Assembly: GCA_011525915.1 (NCBI GenBank)
Contig: WYBM01000026.1
Coordinates: 62,001 to 126,000 of the forward strand
DNA from: Ardenticatenaceae bacterium
GTDB taxonomy: Bacteria; Chloroflexota; Anaerolineae; Promineifilales; Promineifilaceae
Direction: 5' to 3'
DNA length: 64,000 nucleotides
Shown here: piece by piece, positions 1-8,824 of the stretch
How the letters are laid out: each line of letters starts with the position of its first letter
Numbering within the stretch: the stretch's first letter is position 1
Made by a program: the position numbers and the translations under genes
Notes under the pieces: generated by a model
Database searches by the model: none
What the model was told of the DNA's origin: nothing
What the model saw: the letters and a program-made list of their open reading frames with translations, nothing else

Positions 1-78
1 TAGCCTCCATTTATGTTCTTAACTAGCGGTTGACGATATTTTATACGATAAAGCGGGTTTTGGGTTGCGTGATGTTGG

Positions 79-1278
79 TCAGGTAAACGCCAAAAATGTT
101 TCTTTATCGCCGGTGAGCTCATAATAAATACGCTCATTCCCATTACGAGCCCGGATAATGCTTAAAGGGGGGACATCTACATCTGCCAGGGTGCGATTCA
201 AAAAATCTTCTTGCCCTGATATACGGTGGGTAAGGTTCATTTCCCGCCGGCTGCCGCAGTTTGGGCAGACCGCATCATGTTCATACAGACGAGCCATCTT
301 ACGAAAAATGGGAAAGGTCTGACCGCAGCCGGTACAGGTCATGGTTGTCACCAATTCGCCGTCAAATTCCAACACGGCCGTGTCGCCCAACGCTTTTTGG
401 GCAATACCCAACAAATCTGCCAGCGTGGTTTTAGCTGTGGTGGCCTCTGGTAGGGCCACAATCGGTTCTAATGTGGCATGACTCATACAACCAACCTTCA
501 CCGGGTACTCTGTAGTATATACGTCATTTGTCAGGCCGTTGATCATCACGGCTTTGCCCGGCTGTACTTCCATGTCGTGGATGAGCTTAAGCGCTTCCTG
601 TGTTTGGAAGGCGGCCACAATAGAAGCACTGGTGGGTGTGGTAGGCACTTTGCCCTGCAAAATGTTTTCCCGGGCCAACAGTGGGCACGAATAACGCAAA
701 TTGATGATCTGATAATCCAGATCGGTCAGCGTACATTCATAACACGCACCCTGGCCGGGCCAAAAGACGCGGGCGATGCCCATCAGTTCCTGAATAGCCC
801 CATCGACCCAGGGACGGTTCACAGCCCAACTGGCCCGGTTGATAGAAAGGCGCGCCTCCCGGTTATCTAGACAGCCAATAATGGCATCTACATGGCGAAA
901 CACACCCAGCCCCATTTCAAAATTGATATTGCCGTGCCAGGCCTTCACGTTAACGTCTGGGTTCAGCTCTTTGACCCGTTGGGCGGCCACATCTACCTTA
1001 CGCCGCCCTCGGTCACCTTCACGAAAGAGTACAGAGCGGCTGAGATTGCTGTCTTCGATGGTGTCAAAGTCAGCAATGAGCAGGTTGCCAATGCCCATAA
1101 GGGCCAAGTTTTTGAGGACTTCGTTACCCAAAGCCCCTGCCCCCACCACCAGGATGGTGGCGCGGCGCACGACTTCTTGCTGCCACCAGCTGATGTAGCC
1201 AAACGTATGGTAGCGATCAGCATCCGGATCTGTGATGACGATGGGCGGCGCTGTTACTTCATTTGATTCATCATGCAT
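79..1278 (-). CDS. ThiF/MoeB/HesA (E1-like) adenylyltransferase with extra zinc ribbon
   Basis: E1-like enzymes use ATP to adenylate the C-terminal Gly of a ubiquitin-like or sulfur-carrier protein. Seen: a Rossmann nucleotide-binding loop GAGALGNEV at residues 46-54, the acidic segment DFDTIEDSNLSR at 70-81 and a CYEC pair at 179-182. An additional C-terminal pair of CxxC knuckles (CTGC 315-318, CPNC 338-341) forms a zinc ribbon not needed for the core fold. At 399 aa it is longer than MoeB or ThiF (about 250 aa). The start is the ATG at 1276-1278. It is divergent from the pseudouridine synthase gene. No ubiquitin-like partner or JAB peptidase lies inside the window, so substrate and pathway (thiamine, molybdopterin, or ubiquitin-like) stay open. 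Confidence 0.85.
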   Translation of the reverse strand: MHDESNEVTAPPIVITDPDADRYHTFGYISWWQQEVVRRATILVVGAGALGNEVLKNLALMGIGNLLIADFDTIEDSNLSRSVLFREGDRGRRKVDVAAQRVKELNPDVNVKAWHGNINFEMGLGVFRHVDAIIGCLDNREARLSINRASWAVNRPWVDGAIQELMGIARVFWPGQGACYECTLTDLDYQIINLRYSCPLLARENILQGKVPTTPTSASIVAAFQTQEALKLIHDMEVQPGKAVMINGLTNDVYTTEYPVKVGCMSHATLEPIVALPEATTAKTTLADLLGIAQKALGDTAVLEFDGELVTTMTCTGCGQTFPIFRKMARLYEHDAVCPNCGSRREMNLTHRISGQEDFLNRTLADVDVPPLSIIRARNGNERIYYELTGDKETFLAFT

Positions 1279-1492
1279 AAGTTACTTACCTCATAGACCT
1301 GTCAGGTTTGGAAGTTAGAGATGTCACCGCTTTGTACGGGATTAACGGCCGTAAGTTGCATCCACCAGGATTCTACCAACAATTACCTCATTCGTGCATT
1401 CGCCCCAAATCATGATAAAAAAGGGCATGACAAGGCGGGCAGGGCGGCAGAAGATGTCATCTTCTGTTGGCCTGGCCCTAGAGGCGGCAGGC

Positions 1493-2434
1493 ATGATCGT
1501 TTCTTCTAAAGTAACAGCCGAATACAAACAGACGCCGGTGGTACATTATCTGGCGCGGCGGTTCACGTACCGGCCCCAGACGGAGTGGTTGATGTTGGTG
1601 CAAGACGGCCGTGTTTTGTGCAACGGCCGTGTATGCACCCCAGACAGCCTGGTCACCCAGGGTGACGTAGTGGCTTGCGAGCTGCCTGATGAGCCACTGC
1701 CGGACAGGTTTGATTTTAATTATCAGATCGTTTATGAAGACACATGGCTGCTGGGCATTAATAAACCGGGGCATTTACTGGTGCATGATAAACGCCGCTT
1801 TGCCCAGGCCAACCTCATCTACCACCTGCGGGTGCGGCACGAACCACCTTACCCCGAAGCGGCCCTCGTTAACCGGCTGGATAAAGATACCTCCGGCGTG
1901 GTTATCGCCGCCAGGGACAGCCAGACACTGCGTTTAATGCAGCAGCTGTTTGCCGAACAGCAGGTGACTAAAGAGTACCTGGCTGTGGTACGCGGTGTGC
2001 CCTCACCCTCATCTGGCATCATTGACCAACCCATTGGCCCGCTGCCCAGCCTGCCAGGGGTCTATCGGTTTGGTGTGACCACAGAGGGAAAAACGGCCGT
2101 GACCCATTACGAAACGCTTCAAACCTTTGGCAGCCGCTTTGCCTTGCTGCGGCTGTTCCCCAAAACTGGCCGCACCCATCAACTGCGTGTACACCTTCAG
2201 GCTATGGGCCACACTATTGTGGGTGACGTCCTGTATACCTTACCAGACGACGCCTACCTGGCCTGGTTTGAGCAGAAACAACCGTTCCCCCATGAACCCA
2301 TTACCAGGCAGGCGCTGCACTGCACGCGTGTACAGTTTGAGCATCCACACACCACACGGCCGTGTACAATTGAGGCCTCTCTACCGGCAGATATGACGTC
2401 GTTATTAAAGGTGGTGGCAAAAGCGCGAGATTAA
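1493..2434 (+). CDS. RluA-family RNA pseudouridine synthase
   Basis: It isomerises uridine to pseudouridine in rRNA or tRNA. Seen: an N-terminal S4-like RNA-binding segment (about residues 10-65 from this start, including VVHYLARRF and DGRVLCNGR) and the catalytic motif NRLDKDTSG; its Asp is residue 130 from this start. The usual His of HRLD is Asn here. The KTGRTHQLRVHL segment near the C terminus is typical of RluA. The frame stays open up to a GTG at 1394 and has other ATGs (1412, 1427, 1455). 1493 is preferred because it begins just before the S4 domain, but 1427 or 1455 are possible. The target uridine cannot be deduced. Confidence 0.85.
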   Translation: MIVSSKVTAEYKQTPVVHYLARRFTYRPQTEWLMLVQDGRVLCNGRVCTPDSLVTQGDVVACELPDEPLPDRFDFNYQIVYEDTWLLGINKPGHLLVHDKRRFAQANLIYHLRVRHEPPYPEAALVNRLDKDTSGVVIAARDSQTLRLMQQLFAEQQVTKEYLAVVRGVPSPSSGIIDQPIGPLPSLPGVYRFGVTTEGKTAVTHYETLQTFGSRFALLRLFPKTGRTHQLRVHLQAMGHTIVGDVLYTLPDDAYLAWFEQKQPFPHEPITRQALHCTRVQFEHPHTTRPCTIEASLPADMTSLLKVVAKARD

Positions 2435-2454
2435 GACACGTGCGTCTGCCCTTG

Positions 2455-3264
2455 TTATGCTCTTAACCGATTGATCTGATCACGCAGAGCCAGAGCCGCC
2501 GCCCGCGCCTTGTCTGCAAAGTCTGGCCCGCCGCCAGCATAGAGAATGCTGCGGCTGGCGTTGATGACGGGACCGGCAGTGGTATCTGGACCATAGGTCA
2601 CGGCCGTTTCCAGGCTGCCTCCCTGGGCACCAACACCCGGAATCAAAAAGTTGGCTTGCGGCGCCAGCTGTCGGGCAACAGCCATCTCTTCCGGGTAAGT
2701 AGCGCCAATGACGTACCCTTTGTGCCCGGCTGTGGGCCACGTCTGGCTCTGGCGCAGCACTTCTGCGGATAACCCTTCACCGGCCTGTAAATTCCCTTGG
2801 AAGTGGGTGGCGCTGGGGTTAGAGGTGCGGCTCAGAATGTACACCGCTTTGTCCGCTCGTTTACCAATCATGGGCAGCACGGCCTCGGCACCCACAAAAG
2901 GGTTCACCGTCACCGCGTCTACATTCCACTCGTCCAACAGTCCGGCGGCCCAGGCCGCCTGTGTATGGCCGATATCCCCCGTTTTGCAATCCAGAATGAC
3001 GGGAATATGTTGGGGGATGTAGGCGATGGTACGTTCCAGGGCAATGACCCCGGCCGCGCCCCATTGTAAGTAAAAGCCCAGGTTAGGTTTGTAGGCGCAC
3101 ACCAGGTCAGCGGTGGCATCAATAATAGCCCTGTTAAAGGGTAAAACCGGTTCATCCCATTTGAGCCACTCTACCCGCAGCTTGCCGGGGTCAGGGTCTA
3201 ACCCCACACACAGCCAGGAGTTATTGTGATCTTGAACTGTTTTGAGTTTTTCCAGGTAGGTCAT
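2455..3264 (-). CDS. pyrF: Orotidine 5'-phosphate decarboxylase
   Basis: It catalyses the last step of UMP synthesis, decarboxylating OMP to UMP. Seen: an N-terminal CVGLDPDP strand and the catalytic Asp/Lys cluster LDCKTGDIGHT near residues 91-100 from this start, the form found in the longer group-2 PyrF proteins. The phosphate-binding end reads IPGVGAQGG. The frame is open to 3300, but ATG 3262-3264 (MTYLEKLK) matches the family N terminus, giving 269 aa. It is convergent with the pseudouridine synthase gene (20-bp gap). No other pyrimidine gene is adjacent. Confidence 0.93.
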   Translation of the reverse strand: MTYLEKLKTVQDHNNSWLCVGLDPDPGKLRVEWLKWDEPVLPFNRAIIDATADLVCAYKPNLGFYLQWGAAGVIALERTIAYIPQHIPVILDCKTGDIGHTQAAWAAGLLDEWNVDAVTVNPFVGAEAVLPMIGKRADKAVYILSRTSNPSATHFQGNLQAGEGLSAEVLRQSQTWPTAGHKGYVIGATYPEEMAVARQLAPQANFLIPGVGAQGGSLETAVTYGPDTTAGPVINASRSILYAGGGPDFADKARAAALALRDQINRLRA

Positions 3265-3427
3265 AGGGCCAATTGTACTTGATGGCGCCATGTCAGGCAC
3301 ACGGCAAACGACCCCACTTGCCTGACACTTTTCCAGCCCTCCTCCACATTTTTTCCAGATTCGCGGCTACAATAGGCAGTGTATACATCTGGCAGTGTTT
3401 GGTAAACCGCTGGCCGGCTTTCAGACT

Positions 3428-4138
3428 ATGAACGAGCAGGTTTTGGTAGTTGATGATGACAAAGAGATCGTGCGGTTGGTACGCAGCTATCTGGAAAAGG
3501 CCGGGTATGTGGTGCTGACAGCGTATGATGGCCACACGGCCGTGCATACCCTGCGCCGCGAAAACCCGGACGTGATCGTGTTGGACCTGATGCTGCCAGA
3601 TATGGATGGGTGGGACATCGCCCGGCTCATTCGCGGCGATGAGCGGCTGCGCAAAACTATCATCCTGATGCTCACCGCCCGTGTTGAAGCCACAGACAAG
3701 ATCGTGGGGCTGGAAATGGGCGCCGATGACTACCTGACGAAACCGTTTAACCCGGCAGAGGTGGTGGCCCGGGTGCGGGCGCAGCTGCGGTTTAGAGCGC
3801 GTCATTCACAACCCGACGATACCTTTGCCCAGGCAGAGGTGCTGCGCTGTGGTCCCTTGATGATGGACGTGGGGCGGCGAGAGGTGCTGGTGTCAGAGAC
3901 GGCCGTAGAGCTAACCCCCACGGAATTTAACCTGCTCCACACCCTGCTGCAAAACCCCGGCTATGTTTACACCCGCAGCGAACTGATCGAGCATGGCCTG
4001 GGCCACGAATACATTGGCATGGACCGCACCCTGGACAGCCATATTAAAAATTTGCGGCGTAAAATTGAACCCGACCCTAAAAACCCCACCTATATTCAAA
4101 CTGTATACGGCATTGGCTACCGCCTGGCCGAGCCGTAG
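3428..4138 (+). CDS. OmpR/PhoB-family response regulator
   Basis: Two-component DNA-binding regulator of 236 aa. Seen: receiver domain with acidic pocket DDD at 9-11, phospho-acceptor Asp53 in VLDLMLPDMDG, Thr/Lys switch residues with Lys105 in LTKPF, then a C-terminal winged helix ending in the typical YIQTVYGIGYRL. Start at ATG 3428; the frame extends to 3395 but the receiver fold begins right at MNEQVLVVDDD. The histidine kinase follows 31 bp downstream on the same strand, so they form a cognate pair. The signal is not evident; neighbours (pyrF, arsA-like) give no clear target. Confidence 0.93.
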   Translation: MNEQVLVVDDDKEIVRLVRSYLEKAGYVVLTAYDGHTAVHTLRRENPDVIVLDLMLPDMDGWDIARLIRGDERLRKTIILMLTARVEATDKIVGLEMGADDYLTKPFNPAEVVARVRAQLRFRARHSQPDDTFAQAEVLRCGPLMMDVGRREVLVSETAVELTPTEFNLLHTLLQNPGYVYTRSELIEHGLGHEYIGMDRTLDSHIKNLRRKIEPDPKNPTYIQTVYGIGYRLAEP

Positions 4139-4169
4139 TGGACAGTAAACCGATCTACCGTTATTGAAA

Positions 4170-5270
4170 ATGAACCGCCTGCGCACCCGTTTTATTCTGG
4201 CTTTTATCGCTGTCATCATTTTGATGCTCATGTCTACCGTGGGTTTTGCGCTGTTTGCTGAATCTTTGGGATTGATGCCTGAAGACCGCCGCTTGGCCGA
4301 ACTCATCGAACAGGTATCACCGGAAATATTGGCCGAAATTGAAACGATCACCCAACGAGCCGCCCCTCGGCAGTTAGGCATATTTTTGCTCATTGGCGCG
4401 GCCAACAGCATCATCGTTGCCGTGTTGTTAAGCCGCAGTCTGACAAAACCTTTAGACGAACTGGCAACGGCCGCTCGTGACATTGGCGCCCAAAACCTGA
4501 GCCGCCGGGTGAATGTGAAAGGCAAAGATGAGATCGCCGATGTAGCCAAAGCGTTTAACGAAATGGCGGCGCAGTTGGAACAGGCAGAAACCTTACGGCG
4601 TAATTTACTGGCAGACGTAGCCCACGAACTGCGCACACCGGTGACGGTGCTTCAAGGCAATTTACGCGCCATTCTGGATGATATCTATCCTTTAGAAAAG
4701 GATGAAGTGGCACGATTGTACGAGCAGACATTGCATCTGACACGCCTGATCGATGACCTGCGTGAATTGGCTCAAGCCGAAGCCCACCAGTTACCGCTGA
4801 ATATAACTGAAGTCGATGTAGCTCGATTGGTGAAGGAAACGGCCGTGACCTTTCAACCTATGTGCGAAAGCGAAGGCCTGACCTTGCGCGCCGAGCTGTT
4901 AGGCGCCCTGCCCACCATACACGCCGACCGCGCCCGACTGCAGCAAAGCCTGAACAATTTGCTGAACAATGCTATCCGCCATACCCCTACCGGGGGCATC
5001 ATTACCATGCAGGCGGAACAACTGCCCGGCAGGCTGCATCTGCGGGTCATCGATACCGGCGAGGGCATTACCCCGGAACACCTGGCACATATCTTTGATC
5101 GCTTCTACCGCATCGATGCCGCTCGCAGCCGGGACACCGGGGGCATCGGTTTGGGCCTGGCCATCGTTAAAGCAATTGTGGAAGCGCATGGGGGGAAGGT
5201 AACGGCCGTGAGCGCCGGCAAAAACCAGGGAAGCCAGTTTATTATTCATTTACCCACTGTGGGCCAATGA
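4170..5270 (+). CDS. HAMP-containing sensor histidine kinase
   Basis: Membrane sensor partner of the preceding response regulator, 366 aa from ATG 4170; a TTG two codons upstream (4164) is possible. Seen: TM1 at about residues 8-30, a short extracytoplasmic loop of about 40 residues, TM2 at 69-88, HAMP from about 89 to 140, HisKA H-box DVAHELRTP with phospho-acceptor His152, then HATPase motifs LNNLLNNAIRHT (N box), DTGEGI (G1) and GIGLGLAIV (G2). The very small periplasmic loop suggests sensing at the membrane rather than of a soluble ligand. Confidence 0.92.
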   Translation: MNRLRTRFILAFIAVIILMLMSTVGFALFAESLGLMPEDRRLAELIEQVSPEILAEIETITQRAAPRQLGIFLLIGAANSIIVAVLLSRSLTKPLDELATAARDIGAQNLSRRVNVKGKDEIADVAKAFNEMAAQLEQAETLRRNLLADVAHELRTPVTVLQGNLRAILDDIYPLEKDEVARLYEQTLHLTRLIDDLRELAQAEAHQLPLNITEVDVARLVKETAVTFQPMCESEGLTLRAELLGALPTIHADRARLQQSLNNLLNNAIRHTPTGGIITMQAEQLPGRLHLRVIDTGEGITPEHLAHIFDRFYRIDAARSRDTGGIGLGLAIVKAIVEAHGGKVTAVSAGKNQGSQFIIHLPTVGQ

Positions 5271-5302
5271 TGACTGGTTCTAGCAGGCTTTATGAGCCAC
5301 AT

Positions 5303-6499
5303 TTAACCGCCAACCACTTCCTTTGGCCCTGAGTCTGGCGCCAGAAAGGTAATTTCCAACACCCCGTTTTGCAGCGCCCCCCCACCGGCGCGCCGCTTAG
5401 CCAAGACGGTAGGCAAAATCATCTCTCGTTTAAAATTGCCAATGGTAATAAACATCTCGTCACCACGCTTACGCAATTTCACATCACTGCCGGTGACAAA
5501 AGGCATGGACAGACGCATGATGCAGCTGCCGTCCGGCATCTCTTCAATCTCTTGCAGCATGCCTGTGTAGAAAACGCTGCCGGGATCTGCCTGGCCAAAG
5601 CAGTCAGCCGCCAACTGTGTCAGGGCCTCTATGCCTACCACTTCGTGGTCATAGTAAGGGGCGCGCCACAGAGGCAAGGGGGCAAAGTTGGCTTCGATCA
5701 TGCCCAGGTATTTGCTTTGAATCTCGCGCCGCCGCTGGTAAAACTCCCCTTCGCCCAGATTTTCAGGCAAGATGCGGTTGATGATGACGCTGTCTACCGG
5801 GTAGTTAAATAACCCCAGGTAGCTAACCGCCCGTTCCGCTTCACGCATGACCATCTTTTCCGGCTGTAAGACCACCCGGTAGCTGCTAATTTGTGGGTCG
5901 CTCAGCGTTTCGCGCAGTTCGGCGGTAGCCATGTCCAGCTTTTCCAGGGCATCCAGAATTTCCACGGGAGCGTTCAGGAAGCGGCCGGCAAACGGCCGTA
6001 TGGCCTTCATCACCCCACTGCGGTAGCGGGTCAGGTGTCCGGCATACCAGCGAAACGTATCCGGCATGGTCAGCAGGCGGATGGTCTCGCCGGTAGGGGC
6101 GGCATCAATAATCACCCGGTCAAAGTTCCGTTCTTTGGCCTGTTTGTTGATGTGCAGCAGGCTGACGATCTCATCCATACCAGGGAACGCGGAGAGCTCA
6201 TCGGCGACGACCTTGTTGATTTTTTCGCCTTCGCGAATCATATTGGAAACAAACCCTTGCAGAATGTCCCAATAATTGTAAATGTCGGCGACGACGCTGA
6301 TTTCCTGGGCCCAGAGATTGGGGGCAATTTCCAGGGGTTTGGCTTCCAAGGGGTGATCGAAGGAGTCGGCCAGGCTGTGGGCGATGTCGGTGCTGGCCAC
6401 CAGGGTTTTGTAGCCAAGTTGAGCAGAGCGCACGGCCGTGGCCGCGGCCACCGTCGTCTTGCCCACACCGCCTTTACCCAGATAAAGAATGATACGCAT
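5303..6499 (-). CDS. ArsA/Get3-type ATPase with C-terminal HSP20-like domain
   Basis: Deviant Walker A ATPase of the ArsA/TRC40 family. Seen: GKGGVGKTT at residues 8-16, the A-loop region VASTDIAHSLADSF, and the IIDAAPTGETIRLL switch segment. After about residue 310 the chain changes to a beta-rich HSP20-like module (DVKLRKRGDEMFITIG ... LEITFLAP), a known fusion in ArsA proteins of Chloroflexota and cyanobacteria. It has one ATPase half (398 aa), like Get3, not the duplicated ArsA of ars operons. No arsenical pump gene is nearby, so a chaperone or targeting role is as likely as arsenite export. RBS GGAG sits just upstream of ATG 6499. Confidence 0.85.
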   Translation of the reverse strand: MRIILYLGKGGVGKTTVAAATAVRSAQLGYKTLVASTDIAHSLADSFDHPLEAKPLEIAPNLWAQEISVVADIYNYWDILQGFVSNMIREGEKINKVVADELSAFPGMDEIVSLLHINKQAKERNFDRVIIDAAPTGETIRLLTMPDTFRWYAGHLTRYRSGVMKAIRPFAGRFLNAPVEILDALEKLDMATAELRETLSDPQISSYRVVLQPEKMVMREAERAVSYLGLFNYPVDSVIINRILPENLGEGEFYQRRREIQSKYLGMIEANFAPLPLWRAPYYDHEVVGIEALTQLAADCFGQADPGSVFYTGMLQEIEEMPDGSCIMRLSMPFVTGSDVKLRKRGDEMFITIGNFKREMILPTVLAKRRAGGGALQNGVLEITFLAPDSGPKEVVGG

Positions 6500-6843
6500 A
6501 GTTATCTCCGTTGGTCATAAGCTACTGCGAGTACGCAGGGGAATGCCGTTTTGTTGCGAGGGATTTTGCCGGCAACGGCCGTATTCGTCAAACGGCCGTG
6601 TTAAGGTAACGGGGTGACCACCTGAAGCACAACGCCTGACCACCTACATCCCTACTGATGGCGGCGGCCTCTTGTCCACAGACGCGCTTGATATAAAATG
6701 TGTCTGTTCACAGTCGGGGATGATGTCTTGAGCGCTCGTGGGGTGGCGGGCGGCCAGGGAGCCAGGCCACAACCAACGGGAACAGACCACACAAACCTGA
6801 CACCAACAACTTATCAACCTTTGTGCTTGTAAGGAAGGAAACT
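6500..6843. other. Divergent intergenic region
   Basis: This 344-bp region separates divergent genes and must carry both promoters. It contains two ACGGCCGT palindromes near 6577 and 6592 and a TATAAA at 6692-6697 that could be a -10 for the beta-helix gene, though no good -35 lies at the right distance. A strong RBS (AAGGAAGGAA, about 6831-6840) precedes ATG 6844. No RNA gene or small ORF with a good RBS is seen. Confidence 0.4.
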
Positions 6844-8649
6844 ATGAAACGTTCGCTCATTTTATTAACCGTTTTGTTCCCATTTTTGAGCCTGGTGACC
6901 CTGATGGCGGCTGCCCGGCTGCAAGCCAGCCCATCACACGCTCCGGGTGCAACCTTCACCGTTAACAACACCCTGGACGCCACCGACGCCAACCCTGGTG
7001 ACGGCGTTTGTGAGACGGCCGTTGGCAACAACATTTGTACCCTGCGTGCGGCCGTGCAAGAAACCAACGCCCTGCCCGGAGCAGACACTGTTGTATTACC
7101 TCCAGCTACATACATACTGACACTTGCAGGGGCAAATGAGGATGCAAGCATGACCGGAGATCTGGATGTAACGGATACGCTGACTATCATGGGTGAGGAT
7201 CCTGACACCACAGTGATTGATGCCAACCAGATCGACCGTGTATTCCATTTTCACGCAGCCGCTTCTGTTTCTGGTGTGGCCATCTTTAACGGGCATGTCA
7301 ACAACTTCGCGTCGGGCGGCGGCATATACGTTAATTTTAGCCGCAGCCTGAGCCTGGATAATAGCAAGGTTCTCAGCAATGCCACAACGTTTGGAAATGC
7401 CGCTGGTATTTACAATGAAGGCACGCTTACGATCACCAACAGTTCCATACTCACCAATGTGATCCACGGTAATAGCGTTTTCTTTGGTGGGGGTATTTAT
7501 AATCGGGGTGTGCTTACCTTAAATAATGCTGTTGTTCAGGGGAATGATGCCGGATTTGGATACGGGGGCGGCATCGTAAACGATTCTGAACGAACATTAA
7601 GCATTCAAAACAGTACCATTCGCCACAATCAGGCAAGTTATGGTGGCGGTATTTATGCCAGCGGGTATGTAGACATTACAACATCACAGGTTGTCAGCAA
7701 TACGGCCGTCACTGGCGCCACTGACGGAGACAAAGGGGGAGGCATTAACGTTTCTGAGTTTGGGCAAGTGGTGATCTCTGAGTCTACGATCCAGGGGAAT
7801 GATGCTGATCAGGGTGGCGGGATATTTGTTAGTGGTATGATGACAATTACAAACAGTAGTGTGAGCCATAACATGGCCTATGCATATGGCGGCGGTGTGT
7901 ATAAATACTCAGAGGGAGTGATTTTAATAGAGGATACCAGAATTAACCATAACCAGACCAACCCCTTTGGGGTAAATTCTGGTGGCGGGATTTATGTATT
8001 GGGAGGAATTATGCCGGGGCCAATGACGCTGAGGCGTGTCACTGTTGACCATAATCAGGCAGGCAGAGGCGCGGCGCTGGGTATTAGCAGCGGTAACGCT
8101 TCTATCGAAAACAGTACAATATCTGGGAATGAGACAACTGGTCCTGCCGCTGAAACCAACAGCATTTACGTAACATATGGCACCATATCTATTGTCAATA
8201 CAACGATCGCCAACAATATATCTGGTATCATTGCTGGTGACGGAGCGGTTGTGGCTGGTAATGGAGGTGTGATCACACTCACAAATTCAATTGTAGCCAA
8301 TAATATCAATGGTAACTGTCGCGAAATTGGCATGAACGTACCCGGCATTATCAATACTGCCGGGTACAATGTGGACAGTGAAGACAGCTGTGGATTTAAT
8401 GCAGAGGGTGATCTTGTCAATACCAACCCTCTTCTGGGCCCACTTCAAGATAATGGCGGCGCTACCTGGACCCATGCTTTGTTGGCTAACAGCCCGGCCA
8501 TTGATGCAGGCAACAGCGTTAGCTGCCCCCTGACCGATCAACGAGGCGTTGCTCGTCCACAGGGAGACAGTTGTGATATTGGCGCGTATGAGTTGTTTGT
8601 AGCTACAAACTTTGTCTACTTGCCTGTTATTTTGAAGCCAGGGGGCTAG
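6844..8649 (+). CDS. Secreted right-handed beta-helix (CSLREA/PMP-like) protein
   Basis: Exported surface protein of 601 aa. Seen: signal peptide at residues 1-23 (MKRS, then a hydrophobic run), a CSLREA-like segment (VCETAVGNNICTLRAAVQE) at about 48-70, then many degenerate repeats with GGGIY and N-S-x-I-x-N patterns, as in parallel beta-helix and polymorphic-membrane-protein folds. The last residues are FVYLPVILKPGG, a hydrophobic tail with a basic end that recurs at the C terminus of Chloroflexota surface proteins. RBS AAGGAAGG precedes ATG 6844; the frame is open to 6823 but the signal peptide fixes this start. No catalytic motif is recognised. Confidence 0.8.
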   Translation: MKRSLILLTVLFPFLSLVTLMAAARLQASPSHAPGATFTVNNTLDATDANPGDGVCETAVGNNICTLRAAVQETNALPGADTVVLPPATYILTLAGANEDASMTGDLDVTDTLTIMGEDPDTTVIDANQIDRVFHFHAAASVSGVAIFNGHVNNFASGGGIYVNFSRSLSLDNSKVLSNATTFGNAAGIYNEGTLTITNSSILTNVIHGNSVFFGGGIYNRGVLTLNNAVVQGNDAGFGYGGGIVNDSERTLSIQNSTIRHNQASYGGGIYASGYVDITTSQVVSNTAVTGATDGDKGGGINVSEFGQVVISESTIQGNDADQGGGIFVSGMMTITNSSVSHNMAYAYGGGVYKYSEGVILIEDTRINHNQTNPFGVNSGGGIYVLGGIMPGPMTLRRVTVDHNQAGRGAALGISSGNASIENSTISGNETTGPAAETNSIYVTYGTISIVNTTIANNISGIIAGDGAVVAGNGGVITLTNSIVANNINGNCREIGMNVPGIINTAGYNVDSEDSCGFNAEGDLVNTNPLLGPLQDNGGATWTHALLANSPAIDAGNSVSCPLTDQRGVARPQGDSCDIGAYELFVATNFVYLPVILKPGG

Positions 8650-8651
8650 GT

Positions 8652-8700
8652 AATCGGCAACAATAATTCGGAATTAAGATCGTTTTAGCTATTGCCGATT
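8652..8700. repeat. Inverted repeat with AATCGGCAA arms
   Basis: Perfect 9-bp arms AATCGGCAA (8652-8660) and TTGCCGATT (8692-8700) flank 31 bp, immediately after the beta-helix gene stop. The right arm is also the left edge of the hairpin element that follows. Confidence 0.5.
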
Positions 8701-8763
8701 CCTCGAGGAAACCGCACAAAGTGTCCGCAAGCCCAGCGCACTAGTTTTGTGCGGTTTACCTAA
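8692..8763 (+). repeat. Dispersed hairpin element, copy 1
   Basis: About 70 bp: TTGCCGATTCCTCGAG, then a 12-bp perfect stem AAACCGCACAAA (8709-8720) and TTTGTGCGGTTT (8746-8757) around a 25-nt loop, then nCCTA. A second copy lies at 56741-56812 in the opposite orientation with the same flanks and stem. There is no T-run, so a mobile REP/MITE-like hairpin is more likely than a simple terminator. Confidence 0.7.
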
Positions 8764-8778
8764 CAGCCTAAACAAAGG

Positions 8779-8821
8779 TGTTGACCTTTCGGAGGTGACT
8801 GGCACTTCCGAAAGGTCAACA
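8779..8821. terminator. 15-bp hairpin between convergent genes
   Basis: Perfect arms TGTTGACCTTTCGGA (8779-8793) and TCCGAAAGGTCAACA (8807-8821) with a 13-nt loop, placed between the ends of the beta-helix gene and the APH gene. The position suits a bidirectional terminator, but T-tracts are poor, so it may be another repeat element. Confidence 0.5.
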
Positions 8822-8824
8822 GAC

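Noticed and set aside
3911..4636. 241-codon open frame opposite the response regulator and kinase
   Set aside because: Antisense shadow; low-complexity Ser/Arg-rich product.
5891..6520. 209-codon open frame opposite the ArsA-like gene
   Set aside because: No RBS, no recognisable domain; it mirrors the well-supported ATPase gene on the other strand.
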